This document shows, in pieces, positions 25,568-35,800 of a stretch of 36,986 bases of DNA (positions are counted from its first letter, which is position 1; each line of letters opens with the position of its first letter). The notes under the pieces were generated by a model. That model had not been told where the DNA came from. It saw only the letters and a list, made by a program, of their open reading frames with translations, and ran no database searches. The position numbers and the translations under genes are program-made. This stretch comes from Alphaproteobacteria bacterium (GTDB lineage: Bacteria > Pseudomonadota > Alphaproteobacteria > Rs-D84), in assembly GCA_017962125.1 (NCBI GenBank), contig JAGCVZ010000004.1:1-36986 (forward strand). Reading direction: 5' to 3'.

Positions 25568-26101
25568 ATGGATGATAAAATGCAATGGTTTGTTGTAAAT
25601 GTTCACACCGGGTGCGAAGATAATGTTGCCCGAAACTTGCGTGAACAGATTGATAAACGGCGTCTTAACGCGTTTTTTGGTGAAATTATGGTGCCGACAC
25701 GCGAAATCACTGAAATCAAAGGTGGAAAACGCGTCAAAGTGGACAAGAAATTTTTCCCGGGTTATATCGTTGTGCAAATGGTTATGAATAACGAGACTTT
25801 TTCTTTGGTAAAGTTATTGCCGCATGTAATTATGTTCCTTGGGGCGCGTCAAAAGCCGATTGCGGTATCTGAAGATGAAGCGCGTCGTTTGTTGAAACAG
25901 GTTGAAGAAGGCAGCACTGTTCCTGATGATATTACTTACGATGTTGGGCAAGAAGTGCATGTTATTGATGGACCCTTTGCGAACTTTAATGGTGTCGTAT
26001 CCGAGGTTGATAATGTGAAACAAAAAATGACTGTGACCATATTAGTATTTGGTCGTGAAACAAGTGTTGCACTTGATTTCGAACAAGTCGAACGAGTTTA
26101 A
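25568..26101 (+). CDS. nusG: transcription termination/antitermination protein NusG
   Basis: A 177-residue NusG. The N-terminal NGN domain begins WFVVNVHTGCEDNVARNL and contains KKFFPGYIVVQM. The C-terminal KOW domain begins around DGPFANFNGVVSEVD (about residue 134) and ends FEQVERV. It binds RNA polymerase and couples it to Rho or the ribosome. The ATG at 25568 is supported by AAGGGGA 8 nt upstream and by alignment to the family start. Confidence 0.96.
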   Translation: MDDKMQWFVVNVHTGCEDNVARNLREQIDKRRLNAFFGEIMVPTREITEIKGGKRVKVDKKFFPGYIVVQMVMNNETFSLVKLLPHVIMFLGARQKPIAVSEDEARRLLKQVEEGSTVPDDITYDVGQEVHVIDGPFANFNGVVSEVDNVKQKMTVTILVFGRETSVALDFEQVERV

Positions 26102-26181
26102 CCGATTTTGTAAAATCGGCGGGCGTGTGCAAGGCACGTAAAAAAAGAACTCGTGGTAGATGCGCCACATCGGACCACGAA
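26102..26181 (+). promoter_or_regulatory. structured leader between nusG and rplK
   Basis: CGATTTT-gta-AAATCG (about 26103-26118) directly follows the nusG stop. A second inverted repeat, TCGTGGT/ACCACGA, spans about 26151-26180. Positions fit either an internal terminator/attenuator or the autoregulatory leader often found before rplK-rplA. I cannot match it to a named motif. Confidence 0.4.
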
Positions 26182-26204
26182 TCCAAAAACAAAAAGGATG
26201 AAAA

Positions 26205-26636
26205 ATGGCAAAAAAAGAACTAAAGGGGATTGTTAAACTTGTTGTCCCCGCAAAACAGGCAAATCCTGCGCCTCCGATTGGGCCGGCGTTGGGTGCGGCG
26301 GGTGTAAATATCGCCGAATTCTGCAAACAATTTAATGATAAAACGTCTGATAAAGAACCGGGCATGCCGATTCCATGCATCATTACCGTTTATACGGACC
26401 GCAGTTTCGAATTCATTATGAAATTGCCACCGGTTTCTTACTATATCAAAAAGGCGTTGAAACTGAAAATTGGTTCACATAAACCGGGTCGTGATTTCGT
26501 TGGTACTATCACCAAGGCACAAATCAAAGAAATTGCGGAAAACAAGATGCCAGACTTGAATTGCTCTACCATTGAATCTGCAATGAATATCGTTGCGGGT
26601 CAGTGCCGTTCAATGGGCGTAAAGGTGGAGGATTAA
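26205..26636 (+). CDS. rplK: 50S ribosomal protein L11
   Basis: A 143-residue L11 of normal length. It starts [29 protein letters not shown], with the Pro-rich N-terminal signature, and ends with the 23S-rRNA-binding domain ([17 protein letters not shown]...GQCRSMGV). It binds the GTPase-associated centre. AAAAGGA lies upstream. rplA follows after 3 nt. Confidence 0.97.
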   Translation: MAKKELKGIVKLVVPAKQANPAPPIGPALGAAGVNIAEFCKQFNDKTSDKEPGMPIPCIITVYTDRSFEFIMKLPPVSYYIKKALKLKIGSHKPGRDFVGTITKAQIKEIAENKMPDLNCSTIESAMNIVAGQCRSMGVKVED

Positions 26637-26639
26637 GCC

Positions 26640-27308
26640 ATGAGAATTACAAAAAGACAAAAAACGTGGTCTGAATTAGATACTGCAAAAACGTATTCTT
26701 TCGCGGATGCAATTGAAGCATTACGTCCATATTGTTCGAAAAAGTTCGACGAAACTTGCGAATTATCTGTGCGTCTGAATGTTGATGTGACCAAGGAGAA
26801 TATTCGTGGAATGTTGTCTTTGCCGAATGGTACTGGTAAAAAGGTACGTGTTGCTGTTTTCACAAATGACAAGGCGGACGAAGCGAAAAAGGCTGGTGCC
26901 GATGTTATTGGTGGCGAAGACCTTATTGAAAAGGTTGCGGCTGGTAACATTGACTTTGACCGTGTAATCGCAACACCTGAAATGATGCCAAAGATGTCAA
27001 AAGTTGCACGTGTTTTGGGTCCAAAAGGTTTGATGCCGAATCCAAAACTTGGAACGGTGACGAACGATGTCGCGGCGGCTGTTAAAATGGCAAAGGCTGG
27101 TCAGATTGAGTATCGTACCGATAAAAGTGGCATTATTCATGCGGGTATTGGTAAAATGTCGTTTGCAACCGAAAAATTGGTCGAAAATGCGAATGCGCTG
27201 GTCGAACAATTGAAAAAGGTTAAGCCGGCATCGGTCAAGGGTCAATACATTGTTGGAATTGCTGTTTCGACAACCCAAGGTCCGGGGCTGCATGTGGATG
27301 CAAAATAA
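26640..27308 (+). CDS. rplA: 50S ribosomal protein L1
   Basis: A 222-residue L1 of the L1 stalk. Typical segments: LSVRLNVDVTKENIRG, VLGPKGLMPNPKLGTV and YRTDKSGIIHAGIGKMSF. It follows rplK closely in the same transcript. L1 usually represses its own operon by binding a leader mimic of its rRNA site. Confidence 0.97.
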   Translation: MRITKRQKTWSELDTAKTYSFADAIEALRPYCSKKFDETCELSVRLNVDVTKENIRGMLSLPNGTGKKVRVAVFTNDKADEAKKAGADVIGGEDLIEKVAAGNIDFDRVIATPEMMPKMSKVARVLGPKGLMPNPKLGTVTNDVAAAVKMAKAGQIEYRTDKSGIIHAGIGKMSFATEKLVENANALVEQLKKVKPASVKGQYIVGIAVSTTQGPGLHVDAK

Positions 27309-27507
27309 TTCTTGTTGTTTGGTGCGGGCGCACCAAACAGCAAACAAAGTTTTCTGTCCAAGACTGATGGTGCGGTAACGCTTAATTCCCATCATAGACA
27401 AAGAAGATTTCTTTGGGGCAGGAAGTGGTCCCATCCCGGGGAAACCTGGATGGAAAGTTGAATTGGTTCGTGCGATTTTCAATCGAACCAGAAGTAAGGG
27501 TAAAAAG
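27309..27507 (+). promoter_or_regulatory. rplJ (L10) leader region
   Basis: About 200 nt with strong structure: GTTTGGTGC/GCACCAAAC at about 27319-27340, then a longer G-rich region up to the AAGGG Shine-Dalgarno before ATG 27508. Position and size match the ribosomal-protein L10 leader, where the L10(L12) complex binds and represses translation. The bipartite kink-turn is not proven by eye. Confidence 0.6.
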
Positions 27508-27987
27508 ATGAAACGCGAAGAAAAGTCAAACTTGATTTCTGCGTTGCAATCGTCCTTGAAAGAGGCGAACGGTGTTTTCGTCGTTGAAAATCATGGCCTT
27601 AGTGTAAAAGAAATGGAAGATTTGCGCAATGAATTGCGCCCGCACGTTTCTTTGTTCAAGGTTGTGAAAAATCGCCTTATGAAATTGGCTCTTAAGGGGA
27701 CCAGTTTTGAACCCGTATCAGACCTTATGAAACATCCGACCGCTGTTGCGATTGCAACCGATGCGTTGGCCGTAACCAAGGTTTTGGTAAAATTCGTCGA
27801 TGGACATCCTAATATCACAATACATGGTGGTAAGATGGATGCCGATGTTTTGGGTTTGGACGATATTGTGCAATTATCCAAGCTTCCTTCTCAGTTAGAA
27901 ATTCGTAGCACGATTGCGCGTATCTTGGTCGAACCAGGTTCGCGTCTTGCGCGTGTTTCTGCGGAGTATGGAAAAAAGAATCAATAG
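27508..27987 (+). CDS. rplJ: 50S ribosomal protein L10
   Basis: A 159-residue L10. It starts MKREEKSNLISALQSSLKEA and contains NELRPHVSLFKVVKNRLMKLAL and the C-terminal helix that binds L7/L12 dimers. The ATG at 27508 is chosen for the AAGGG upstream and for family alignment. Stop codon is TAG. rplL follows after 42 nt. Confidence 0.96.
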   Translation: MKREEKSNLISALQSSLKEANGVFVVENHGLSVKEMEDLRNELRPHVSLFKVVKNRLMKLALKGTSFEPVSDLMKHPTAVAIATDALAVTKVLVKFVDGHPNITIHGGKMDADVLGLDDIVQLSKLPSQLEIRSTIARILVEPGSRLARVSAEYGKKNQ

Positions 27988-28029
27988 TTATTGGAATAAC
28001 TTTCCAGTAAGAATCTAAGGAGCAAAAAA

Positions 28030-28398
28030 ATGGCAGACATTCAAAAATTAGTTGAAGAATTGTCAAAATTAACCGTTTTGGAAGCCGTAGAGTTGTCCAA
28101 AGCATTGGAAGAAACATGGGGCGTTAGCGCCGCCGCAGCGGTTGCAGTTGCTGCGGGTCCGGCCGCGGGTCCAGCCGCTGAAGAAAAGTCCGAATTTGAT
28201 GTCGTTTTGACAGATATCGGTGCGAACAAATTAGCGGTTATCAAGGCGGTGAAGGAAATCACAGGTCTTGGACTTAGTGAAGCCAAAGCATTGGTTGAAT
28301 CAGCGCCAAAGACAGTAAAAGAAGCTGTTGCAAAAGATGAAGCAGAAAAAATGAAAGCTTCTATCGAAGCCGCAGGCGCAAAGGTCGAATTGAAATAA
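28030..28398 (+). CDS. rplL: 50S ribosomal protein L7/L12
   Basis: A 122-residue L7/L12. It has an N-terminal dimerisation domain (about 1-30), an Ala/Gly/Pro hinge (about 36-52), and the C-terminal factor-binding domain with [20 protein letters not shown] and [18 protein letters not shown] strong AAGGAG precedes the ATG. Confidence 0.97.
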   Translation: MADIQKLVEELSKLTVLEAVELSKALEETWGVSAAAAVAVAAGPAAGPAAEEKSEFDVVLTDIGANKLAVIKAVKEITGLGLSEAKALVESAPKTVKEAVAKDEAEKMKASIEAAGAKVELK

Positions 28399-28555
28399 TT
28401 CGGTCTAAAAGAACCCAAAGGTTCAAAAATAATGTCACCGGTTTGGTGACGGGGGTCCATGCCCGCATTGATGTAAGTATCTCTGCGGGCAATGGGCAAA
28501 AAAGGTATATGTAATAGTTTCGTTTGCAAAACGCATAAAAAAAGGATTGATACCC
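28399..28555 (+). promoter_or_regulatory. rplL-rpoB intergenic region with successive hairpins
   Basis: Hairpins: GAACC/GGTTC (about 28413-28426), GTCACC/GGTGAC (about 28434-28450) and GCCCGC/GCGGGC (about 28461-28490). This spacer commonly holds a partial terminator or RNase processing site adjusting rpoBC to ribosomal protein output. No T-run follows the first two. Confidence 0.45.
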
Positions 28556-31500
28556 ATGGCAGTTATCCAAAAATTAAGAAAGTCTTTTGGTAAAAGTTTT
28601 TTGCAAACTCCGCTTCCTGATTTGATAGAAATACAATACAATTCTTACAAGGAATTCTTGCAAGCCGATGTTGCACCACAAAATCGCAAGAACAAAGGGT
28701 TGCAAAGTGTATTTACTTCTATGTTCCCAATCAAGGATTATGCGGGGGCCGCTGAATTGGAATTTGTAGAATACAATTTGGAAAAACCGGCATATAACGT
28801 CAAAGAGTGCCTTGCGCGGAAAATGACGTATTCAAGCAAGTTAAAACTTAAATTGAAACTGATTTTGTGGGATGTCGCCGAAGATGGTAAAAAGTCTTTG
28901 CGTGATATCAAAGAACAAGAAATTTTTATGGGCGAAGTGCCACTTATGACCGAACGGGGCAGTTTTATTGCATCGGGGGTTGAACGTGTCATTGTTTCGC
29001 AAATGCATCGTGCCCAAGGTGTTGTTTTTGCAACAACCAAGGAGGCCAAGATTGCTGGTAATCCTATTACATATACTGCGCGTATCATCCCAGAACATGG
29101 TTCTTGGATTGATTTTGAAGAATCCAAAGGCGTGATTTATGTACGTATTGATCGTCGTCGCAAGATTCCTGCAACGGTTTTATTGCGTTGCTTGCCTTGC
29201 GCCGAAGATGAAAAGAAATGGATTGCTGAACCACGTAAGCCAACAATTCGCGGAATGTCGGATACGGAAATTTTATCGGTATTTTATAAACGGATTGCGC
29301 TTAAAAATAATGGTAAGATGTGGGTTGGCGATGTATCTGTATTCGAAGGATTGGATAAATATCGTTTGAATTATGATTTGTTGAATCCCAAGGATAAAAA
29401 GGAACTTGCTGCTAAAGGTGACCGTTTGAATGCAAAGCGGTTAAGCAAGATTATGACCGCATCAAAGCAGTTTGGTATTTTGCCAGATGCACTTGTTGGT
29501 GAATACTTGTTTGACGCAATTACATCGGCAGGGGAAGTGATATATCCATCTGGGACTGAAATCACCGAAGAAGTTTTGGCTGATATTGAAAAACTTGGTA
29601 TCAAAGAAATATCCTTGATTTCAATCGATAATACAACGATAAGCGCGCACATGCGTAACACGTTGGTCGCGGACAAGACAGCAAATCGTGAAGACGCGTT
29701 GATTGAAATTTATAATATCATTAGACCAGGTGAACGCCCAACATTAGAAGCGGCAATAAATCTGTTTATGCGTCAAGGGTTTGAAGCGGCATATTATGAC
29801 CTGTCGCCGGTTGGTCGATTCAAGATGAACAAGCGTTTAAAGATTGATTCTGGGAAAAAACCTGAAGATGAACGTTTGCTTACCAAGGCCGATTTCCTTG
29901 CGGTGTTGAAAACATTGACTAACATCATCGACCACAAAGATACGATTGACGATATTGATAACCTTTCAAATCGTCGTGTTCGCACGGTTGGCGAATTGTT
30001 GGAACAAAACTTCCGCACCGGTATGGTTCGTATTGAACGCCTTGTCCGTGAAGCGTTATCTTCGCCGAACATTGCAACAATGCAACCCCAAGATGTCGTG
30101 AACGTGAATCCTTTGATGTCGTTGGTTGCGGAATTCCTTGGAACAAGCCAGTTATCACAGTTTATGGATGCGTATAACCCGCTTTCGGAATTGGAACACA
30201 AGCGTCGTATATCTGCATTGGGACCTGGGGGATTAAATCGTGAACGTGCTGGTATCGATGTTCGTGACGTGCATCCGACACACTATGGTCGTCTTTGCCC
30301 AATTAACACACCCGAAGGTGCAAATATAGGTTTGATTAACCACCTTGCATCCTATGCGCGGGTCAATCCGTATGGGTTTATTGAAACACCGTATTATGTT
30401 GTAGAAAACAGCAAGATTACCAATAAAATGGTTTATCTTACTGCGGACGAAGAATTGGGACATAAAATTGCCCAAGGAAACACACCAACAAATGATAAAG
30501 GTGTTCTAACCGAAGAAATGGTTACTGCGCGTGTTGATGGTGAATTTACTCGTGTTCCGCGTGGCGAAATTGACTTGATTGACGTTGAACCGCGCCAGGT
30601 TGTGTCTATTTCAACAGGACTTATTCCGTTTGTTGAAAATGACGACGCGAACCGCGCGTTGATGGGTTCAAACATGCAACGCCAGGCTGTACCGTTGATG
30701 CGTGTGCAAACGCCGCTTGTCGGAACGGGTATTGAACGTGAGGTTGCGCGTGATTCCAGAACGGGTAAGGTCGCGAAGCACAGTGGTATTGTTGAATCTG
30801 CGGACGCAAATCGTATCGTTGTAAAATGTATGAACAGCCGCAATGTTGTGACAGGTGTTGATATTTACAATTTGGAAAAATATGAACGTTCTAATAATGA
30901 TACAATTTTGCATCAAAAACCGTTGGTACATGCGGGGGATCGTATCTCTGCGGGCGATATCATCGCGGATGGTTCGTCAATGAACTATGGTGAATTGGCG
31001 TTAGGGCGCAATGTATTGGTTGCGTTTGTGCCATGGCGCGGATACAACTATGAAGATTCCATTGTAATTTCTGAACGTATTTCACGCGATGATGTTTTCA
31101 CATCGGTTAAGATTGTGGAAAAAGAAATCAAGGTTCGTGATACTCAGTTGGGGCCAGAAAGTTTGACCCGCGATATACCGAACGTCAGCGAAGAAGCGTT
31201 AAAGAACTTGGATGAATCTGGTATCATCTATATCGGTGCGCGCGTAAAGCAGGGTGATATTTTGGTTGGTCATGTATCTCCAAAATCTGAAACTTTGCTT
31301 ACCCCTGAAGAGGCGTTGTTGCGTAACATCTTTGGTGAAAAGGCGCTGAATGTCAAGGATACGTCATTGCGTGTTGGCCCAAACGAAGAAGGAACTGTTA
31401 TTGGTGTAAATGTTCTAACAAGACATGGTGTCAAAAAAGATGAACGTACCCAGATGATTGAATTGGAAAAAATCGCCAAGATAAACAAAGATCGTGACGA

Positions 31501-32692
31501 AGAAGTTCAAATAATGGAAAAGGGTTTCGCAGACCAGATTTTCCAGATTGCTGAAGGTTATACTATTGAATCTGGTACAGGTAGTTTGAAACCGTTTATT
31601 GGTAAGAAACTGAATCAGGAAGTGTTTGAGGGTATCAAGCCGGCTGACTTTAAGAAAATAGTTATTTCTAATAAGGAAGCACAAGCAAAAATCGAAGAAA
31701 TTCGCGATCAACACCTTCTCACATTGAAACAGTTGAATGAAAATGCGGATCGTGAAATTGAAAAGGCAACCGAAAGCAACTCGTTGAATGCCGGTGTTTT
31801 GAAAGAGGTCAAGGTTTACATTGCTCATAAAATGAAGTTGCAACCGGGTGATAAAATGGCGGGTCGTCATGGAAACAAAGGTATTGTTTCTCGCGTTGTT
31901 CCAATTGAAGATATGCCACATATGGAAGATGGGACACCGGTTGATATCGTGTTGAACCCACTTGGTGTACCAAGCCGTATGAATTTTGGGCAGATTTTAG
32001 AAACCCATCTTGGTATGGCGGCAAGAACACTTGGTGAACAGATTGGCGCTGTGCTGGATGAAGTAAAGCAGAAACGTGCGGTAACTGATGACTTGCGTGC
32101 AATAATGGGCAAAATTTACGGTAAAGACATGGCGGAAAAATTGGCCAAGATGACCGATACTGATGTTCGTGCTAATGCTGCATTGTTACGTGACGGTGTG
32201 CCGATGGCGACCCCAACATTTGACGGTGCAAATGCCGAAGATATTCGTCGCATGTTGAAATTGGCAAAATTGCCTGAAACCGGTCAGTTCACATTATACG
32301 ACGGTGTGACGGGCGAAAAATTCGCGCGTCCGGTTACCGTTGGTGTGATGTACATGTTGAAACTTCATCACTTTGTGGACGAAAAGATTCACGCACGTTC
32401 AACCGCAAGTTATTCACTTGTAACGCAACAGCCGTTGTCAGGTAAGGCGCATATGGGTGGTCAGCGTTTGGGTGAAATGGAAGTATGGGCGCTTGAAGCA
32501 CATGGTGCTGCACACTTGTTGCGTGAAATGTTAACGGTAAAATCGGACGATATTGTTGGCCGTAACAAGATGTATGAATCCATCATTTCCGGCAGTGACG
32601 ATATTCAAACCGGTACACCAGAGGCGTTTAACGTGTTCGTTCGTGAGTTGCGTGGACTTGGGCTCGCAATGACACCAAAGAAAATTGACTAG
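28556..32692 (+). CDS. rpoB: RNA polymerase beta subunit
   Basis: A 1378-residue beta subunit, normal for Alphaproteobacteria. The rifampicin region reads GTSQLSQFMDAYNPLSELEHKRRISALGPGG, with the usual Asp/His/Ser positions but Ala in NPLSELEHKRRISALG as in sensitive enzymes. HYGRLCPINTPEGANIGLI, KMAGRHGNKGIVSRV and the C-terminal clamp-facing region are present. The ATG at 28556 follows AAAAGGA by 9 nt; a TTG nine bases upstream is less likely. Stop codon TAG. A palindromic repeat separates it from rpoC. Confidence 0.98.
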   Translation: MAVIQKLRKSFGKSFLQTPLPDLIEIQYNSYKEFLQADVAPQNRKNKGLQSVFTSMFPIKDYAGAAELEFVEYNLEKPAYNVKECLARKMTYSSKLKLKLKLILWDVAEDGKKSLRDIKEQEIFMGEVPLMTERGSFIASGVERVIVSQMHRAQGVVFATTKEAKIAGNPITYTARIIPEHGSWIDFEESKGVIYVRIDRRRKIPATVLLRCLPCAEDEKKWIAEPRKPTIRGMSDTEILSVFYKRIALKNNGKMWVGDVSVFEGLDKYRLNYDLLNPKDKKELAAKGDRLNAKRLSKIMTASKQFGILPDALVGEYLFDAITSAGEVIYPSGTEITEEVLADIEKLGIKEISLISIDNTTISAHMRNTLVADKTANREDALIEIYNIIRPGERPTLEAAINLFMRQGFEAAYYDLSPVGRFKMNKRLKIDSGKKPEDERLLTKADFLAVLKTLTNIIDHKDTIDDIDNLSNRRVRTVGELLEQNFRTGMVRIERLVREALSSPNIATMQPQDVVNVNPLMSLVAEFLGTSQLSQFMDAYNPLSELEHKRRISALGPGGLNRERAGIDVRDVHPTHYGRLCPINTPEGANIGLINHLASYARVNPYGFIETPYYVVENSKITNKMVYLTADEELGHKIAQGNTPTNDKGVLTEEMVTARVDGEFTRVPRGEIDLIDVEPRQVVSISTGLIPFVENDDANRALMGSNMQRQAVPLMRVQTPLVGTGIEREVARDSRTGKVAKHSGIVESADANRIVVKCMNSRNVVTGVDIYNLEKYERSNNDTILHQKPLVHAGDRISAGDIIADGSSMNYGELALGRNVLVAFVPWRGYNYEDSIVISERISRDDVFTSVKIVEKEIKVRDTQLGPESLTRDIPNVSEEALKNLDESGIIYIGARVKQGDILVGHVSPKSETLLTPEEALLRNIFGEKALNVKDTSLRVGPNEEGTVIGVNVLTRHGVKKDERTQMIELEKIAKINKDRDEEVQIMEKGFADQIFQIAEGYTIESGTGSLKPFIGKKLNQEVFEGIKPADFKKIVISNKEAQAKIEEIRDQHLLTLKQLNENADREIEKATESNSLNAGVLKEVKVYIAHKMKLQPGDKMAGRHGNKGIVSRVVPIEDMPHMEDGTPVDIVLNPLGVPSRMNFGQILETHLGMAARTLGEQIGAVLDEVKQKRAVTDDLRAIMGKIYGKDMAEKLAKMTDTDVRANAALLRDGVPMATPTFDGANAEDIRRMLKLAKLPETGQFTLYDGVTGEKFARPVTVGVMYMLKLHHFVDEKIHARSTASYSLVTQQPLSGKAHMGGQRLGEMEVWALEAHGAAHLLREMLTVKSDDIVGRNKMYESIISGSDDIQTGTPEAFNVFVRELRGLGLAMTPKKID

Positions 32693-32695
32693 GTG

Positions 32696-32835
32696 TTAGT
32701 GTAAGTGGTTAGTGGTTAGTGATAAAGTCGCCAACCACAACCACAGCCTGGCACTGAAAATCAACTGTGATTTGTGAAAGTGGCAATGTTCAGAAAAAAT
32801 TCTCGTTAACCACTAACACTAACCACTAGCACTAA
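32696..32835. repeat. palindromic TTAGTG-rich repeat between rpoB and rpoC
   Basis: The left arm (32696-32721, TTAGTG units) and right arm (32811-32835, CACTAA units) are inverted copies with about two mismatches and one indel. The loop is about 90 nt and itself has partly complementary CCAACCACAACC and GTGATTTGTG stretches. The 160-bp spacer contains no gene. Part of the left arm recurs after rpoC (36963-36986). Confidence 0.7.
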
Positions 32836-32852
32836 GTAAGGAGCTTAGAAAA

Positions 32853-35800
32853 ATGGCAAATATGTTGCAAAAGATATTTGGGCAAATTGAAACAAGGGAA
32901 CAGTTTGATGCACTGCGCGTGACAATTGCATCACCAGAGGAGATTCTTTCGTGGTCACATGGTGAGGTAACAAAACCCGAAACCATAAATTACCATTCTT
33001 TGAAACCAGAACCAGACGGATTATTCTGTCAAAAGATTTTTGGACCTGTTAAAGATTATGAATGCGCATGTGGAAAATACAAAAGAATCAAGTTCCGCGG
33101 TGTCATTTGTGAACGTTGTGGGGTTGAAGTTGGTTCGTCATCCGTTCGTCGTGAACGTATGGGACACATTAAATTGGCTATGCCTGTGGCGCATACTTGG
33201 TTCTTGCGTGAAGGTAAAATTGCAACACTTTTGAATAATCTGTCGCAAAAGAAATTAGAGCAGGTTATATCGTATGATGCGTATATTGTTATAGAACCTG
33301 GCCTTACAAATCTTAAACAGTATGATGTAATTAGCGAAGATGAATATCGTGTTGCAGTTGAAGAATTTGGTCCAGATGCGTTTCGTGTTGGCATCGGTGC
33401 TGAAGGTGTACGCAGTATAATTGCAAATCTTGATATGGGCGACGAAAGAACTCGTTTGCGTGCAGAATTGGCGGAAACAAAATCTGAAGCCAAACGTAAA
33501 TCTATTATGAAACAGTTAAAATTGGTCGAAGCCTTCTTGGATTCCAAGACAGAGCCTGCGTGGATGTTGCCGGATATTATTCCTGTGATTCCCCCGGATA
33601 TGCGTCCGTTGGTTACATTGGATGCGGGACGCGTTGCGGCATCTGATTTGAACGATTTGTATCGTCGTGTGATTATTCGTAACAATCGTTTGAAACGTTT
33701 CATGGAAATGCATGCGCCAGAGATTATTGTTCGTAACGAAAAACGTATGTTACAGGAAGCGGTTGACTCTTTGTTTGATAATGAACACAAAGCTCGCCCA
33801 ATGGTTTCGCAGAATCGTCGTCCGCTTAAATCGTTATCTGGGGCATTAAGTGGTAAGGCTGGACGTTTCCGTATGTATTTGTTAGGTAAACGTGTTGATT
33901 ATTCTGGGCGTAGTGTTATTGTGTCTGGTCCATCGTTAAAGATGCACCAGGTTGGTTTACCCAAGGCAATGGCTCTTGAATTATTCAAACCATTCGTTTT
34001 TGCGCGTTTGATGGCGGGTGATTATGCCAATACGTTGAAAACTGCACGTAAAATGGTTGAAAACGGCGAAGATGTCGTATGGGAAATCTTGGAAAAGGTT
34101 ATTCACGAACATCCTGTGTTGTTAAACCGCGCACCAACATTGCACAGGCTGTCATTGCTGGCGTTTGAACCTGTTTTGATTGAAGGTAAGGCAATCCGTT
34201 TGCATCCATTGGTCTGCAAGGGATTCAATGCTGACTTTGATGGTGACCAGATGGCTGTGCACGTGCCGATTTCATTGGAAGCCCAATTAGAAGCGCGCAC
34301 ATTGATGCTTTCAACAAACAATATTTTGTCGCCGGCGAATGGTGAACCTATGACTGTTCCGTCCCAAGATATGGTTTTGGGTATTTACTACATTTCGCTT
34401 ATGGATGGTGAACACAACGACAAATCGCCTCGGTTTAGCAATATGGACGAAGTCGAAATGGCGCTTGAAAACAAGACGATTACATTACACACACCGATTG
34501 TTGCACGTATTAATGGTAAAACGTACAAAACAACTGCGGGACGCATGATAATTGGTCAGTTATTACCAAAATCTGAAAATATGCCGTTTGATTTGGTGAA
34601 CAAAGTCATGGGCGAACCGGACATTCGTGCATTGCTTGCGACCACGTACGAACGTTGTGGTGACAAAGCGATGATTTTACTTGCTGATGCATTAAAGAAT
34701 ACTGGATTTGAACAGGCAGCGCGCAGTGGTATTTCAATTGGTTATGATGACGTTGTTATCCCAGAAGAAAAAGAAAAAATGATTGCAGATACCGAAGAAG
34801 CTGCGAAAGATATTGAAAATCAATATCAAAACGGTTTGTTGTCAGGTGGTGAACGTTATAACAAGTTGATTGACTTGTGGCAGAAAACAACCGATAGACT
34901 TGGTGATTTGTCGTTTGCTGCCTTGGGCAGAAATCATGGTAATGATTGGAATTCTATTTATATGATGGCGGATTCCAAGGCTCGTGGTTCTAAACGTCAG
35001 ATTCAACAGCTTGCTGGTATGCGTGGTATGATGTCAAAGCCCGATGGTTCAATTATAGAGGTTCCGATTATTTCGAACTTTAAAGAAGGTTTGACTATGG
35101 CGGAATACTTTACGTCAACTCACGGTGCTCGCAAGGGTCTGTCTGATACCGCTTTAAAGACCGCACAAGCAGGTTACCTAACTCGTCGTTTGGTTGATTT
35201 GGCATTAAATACTGTTATAACAGAACACGATTGTGGCACAAAAGAATATATTACTGCAAAACCTGTATACCAAGGTAGCACACTTTCTGTACCGCTTGGC
35301 AATGTGGTTTTGGGACGCACTGCGGCACACGATATTATTCACCCAATTACCAAGGAAGTTATCGTTCCGGCTGGTGAATTGGTAACCAAGGCCGCTGCAC
35401 GCAAGATAAACGAATCTGGGCTTCCTAGTGTTGATGTGCGCAGTGTTTTGACGTGTTGCAGCGATGGCTTGTGCGCAAAGTGCTATGGTATGGATTTGTC
35501 ACGTCAATCGTTGGTTCATGTCGGCGAAGCCGTTGGTGTGGTTGCAGGTCAATCTATTGGTGAACCTGGAACACAGTTGACGTTGCGGACCTTCCATATT
35601 GGTGGTATTGCATCTGGGGGAACAGAAAGTCATTATATCGAAGTTCCTGTTGCCGGTAAGATTAAACTTATTGGTGTAAACACAATTAAGAATTCTGCGG
35701 GTCGTGTGGTTGTTCTTTCGCGCAACGGCAAAATCGCCATCGTATCACCGTCTGGCGAAGAATTGTTTAGTTGTGGTTTGCCTTATGCATCTATGCTCAT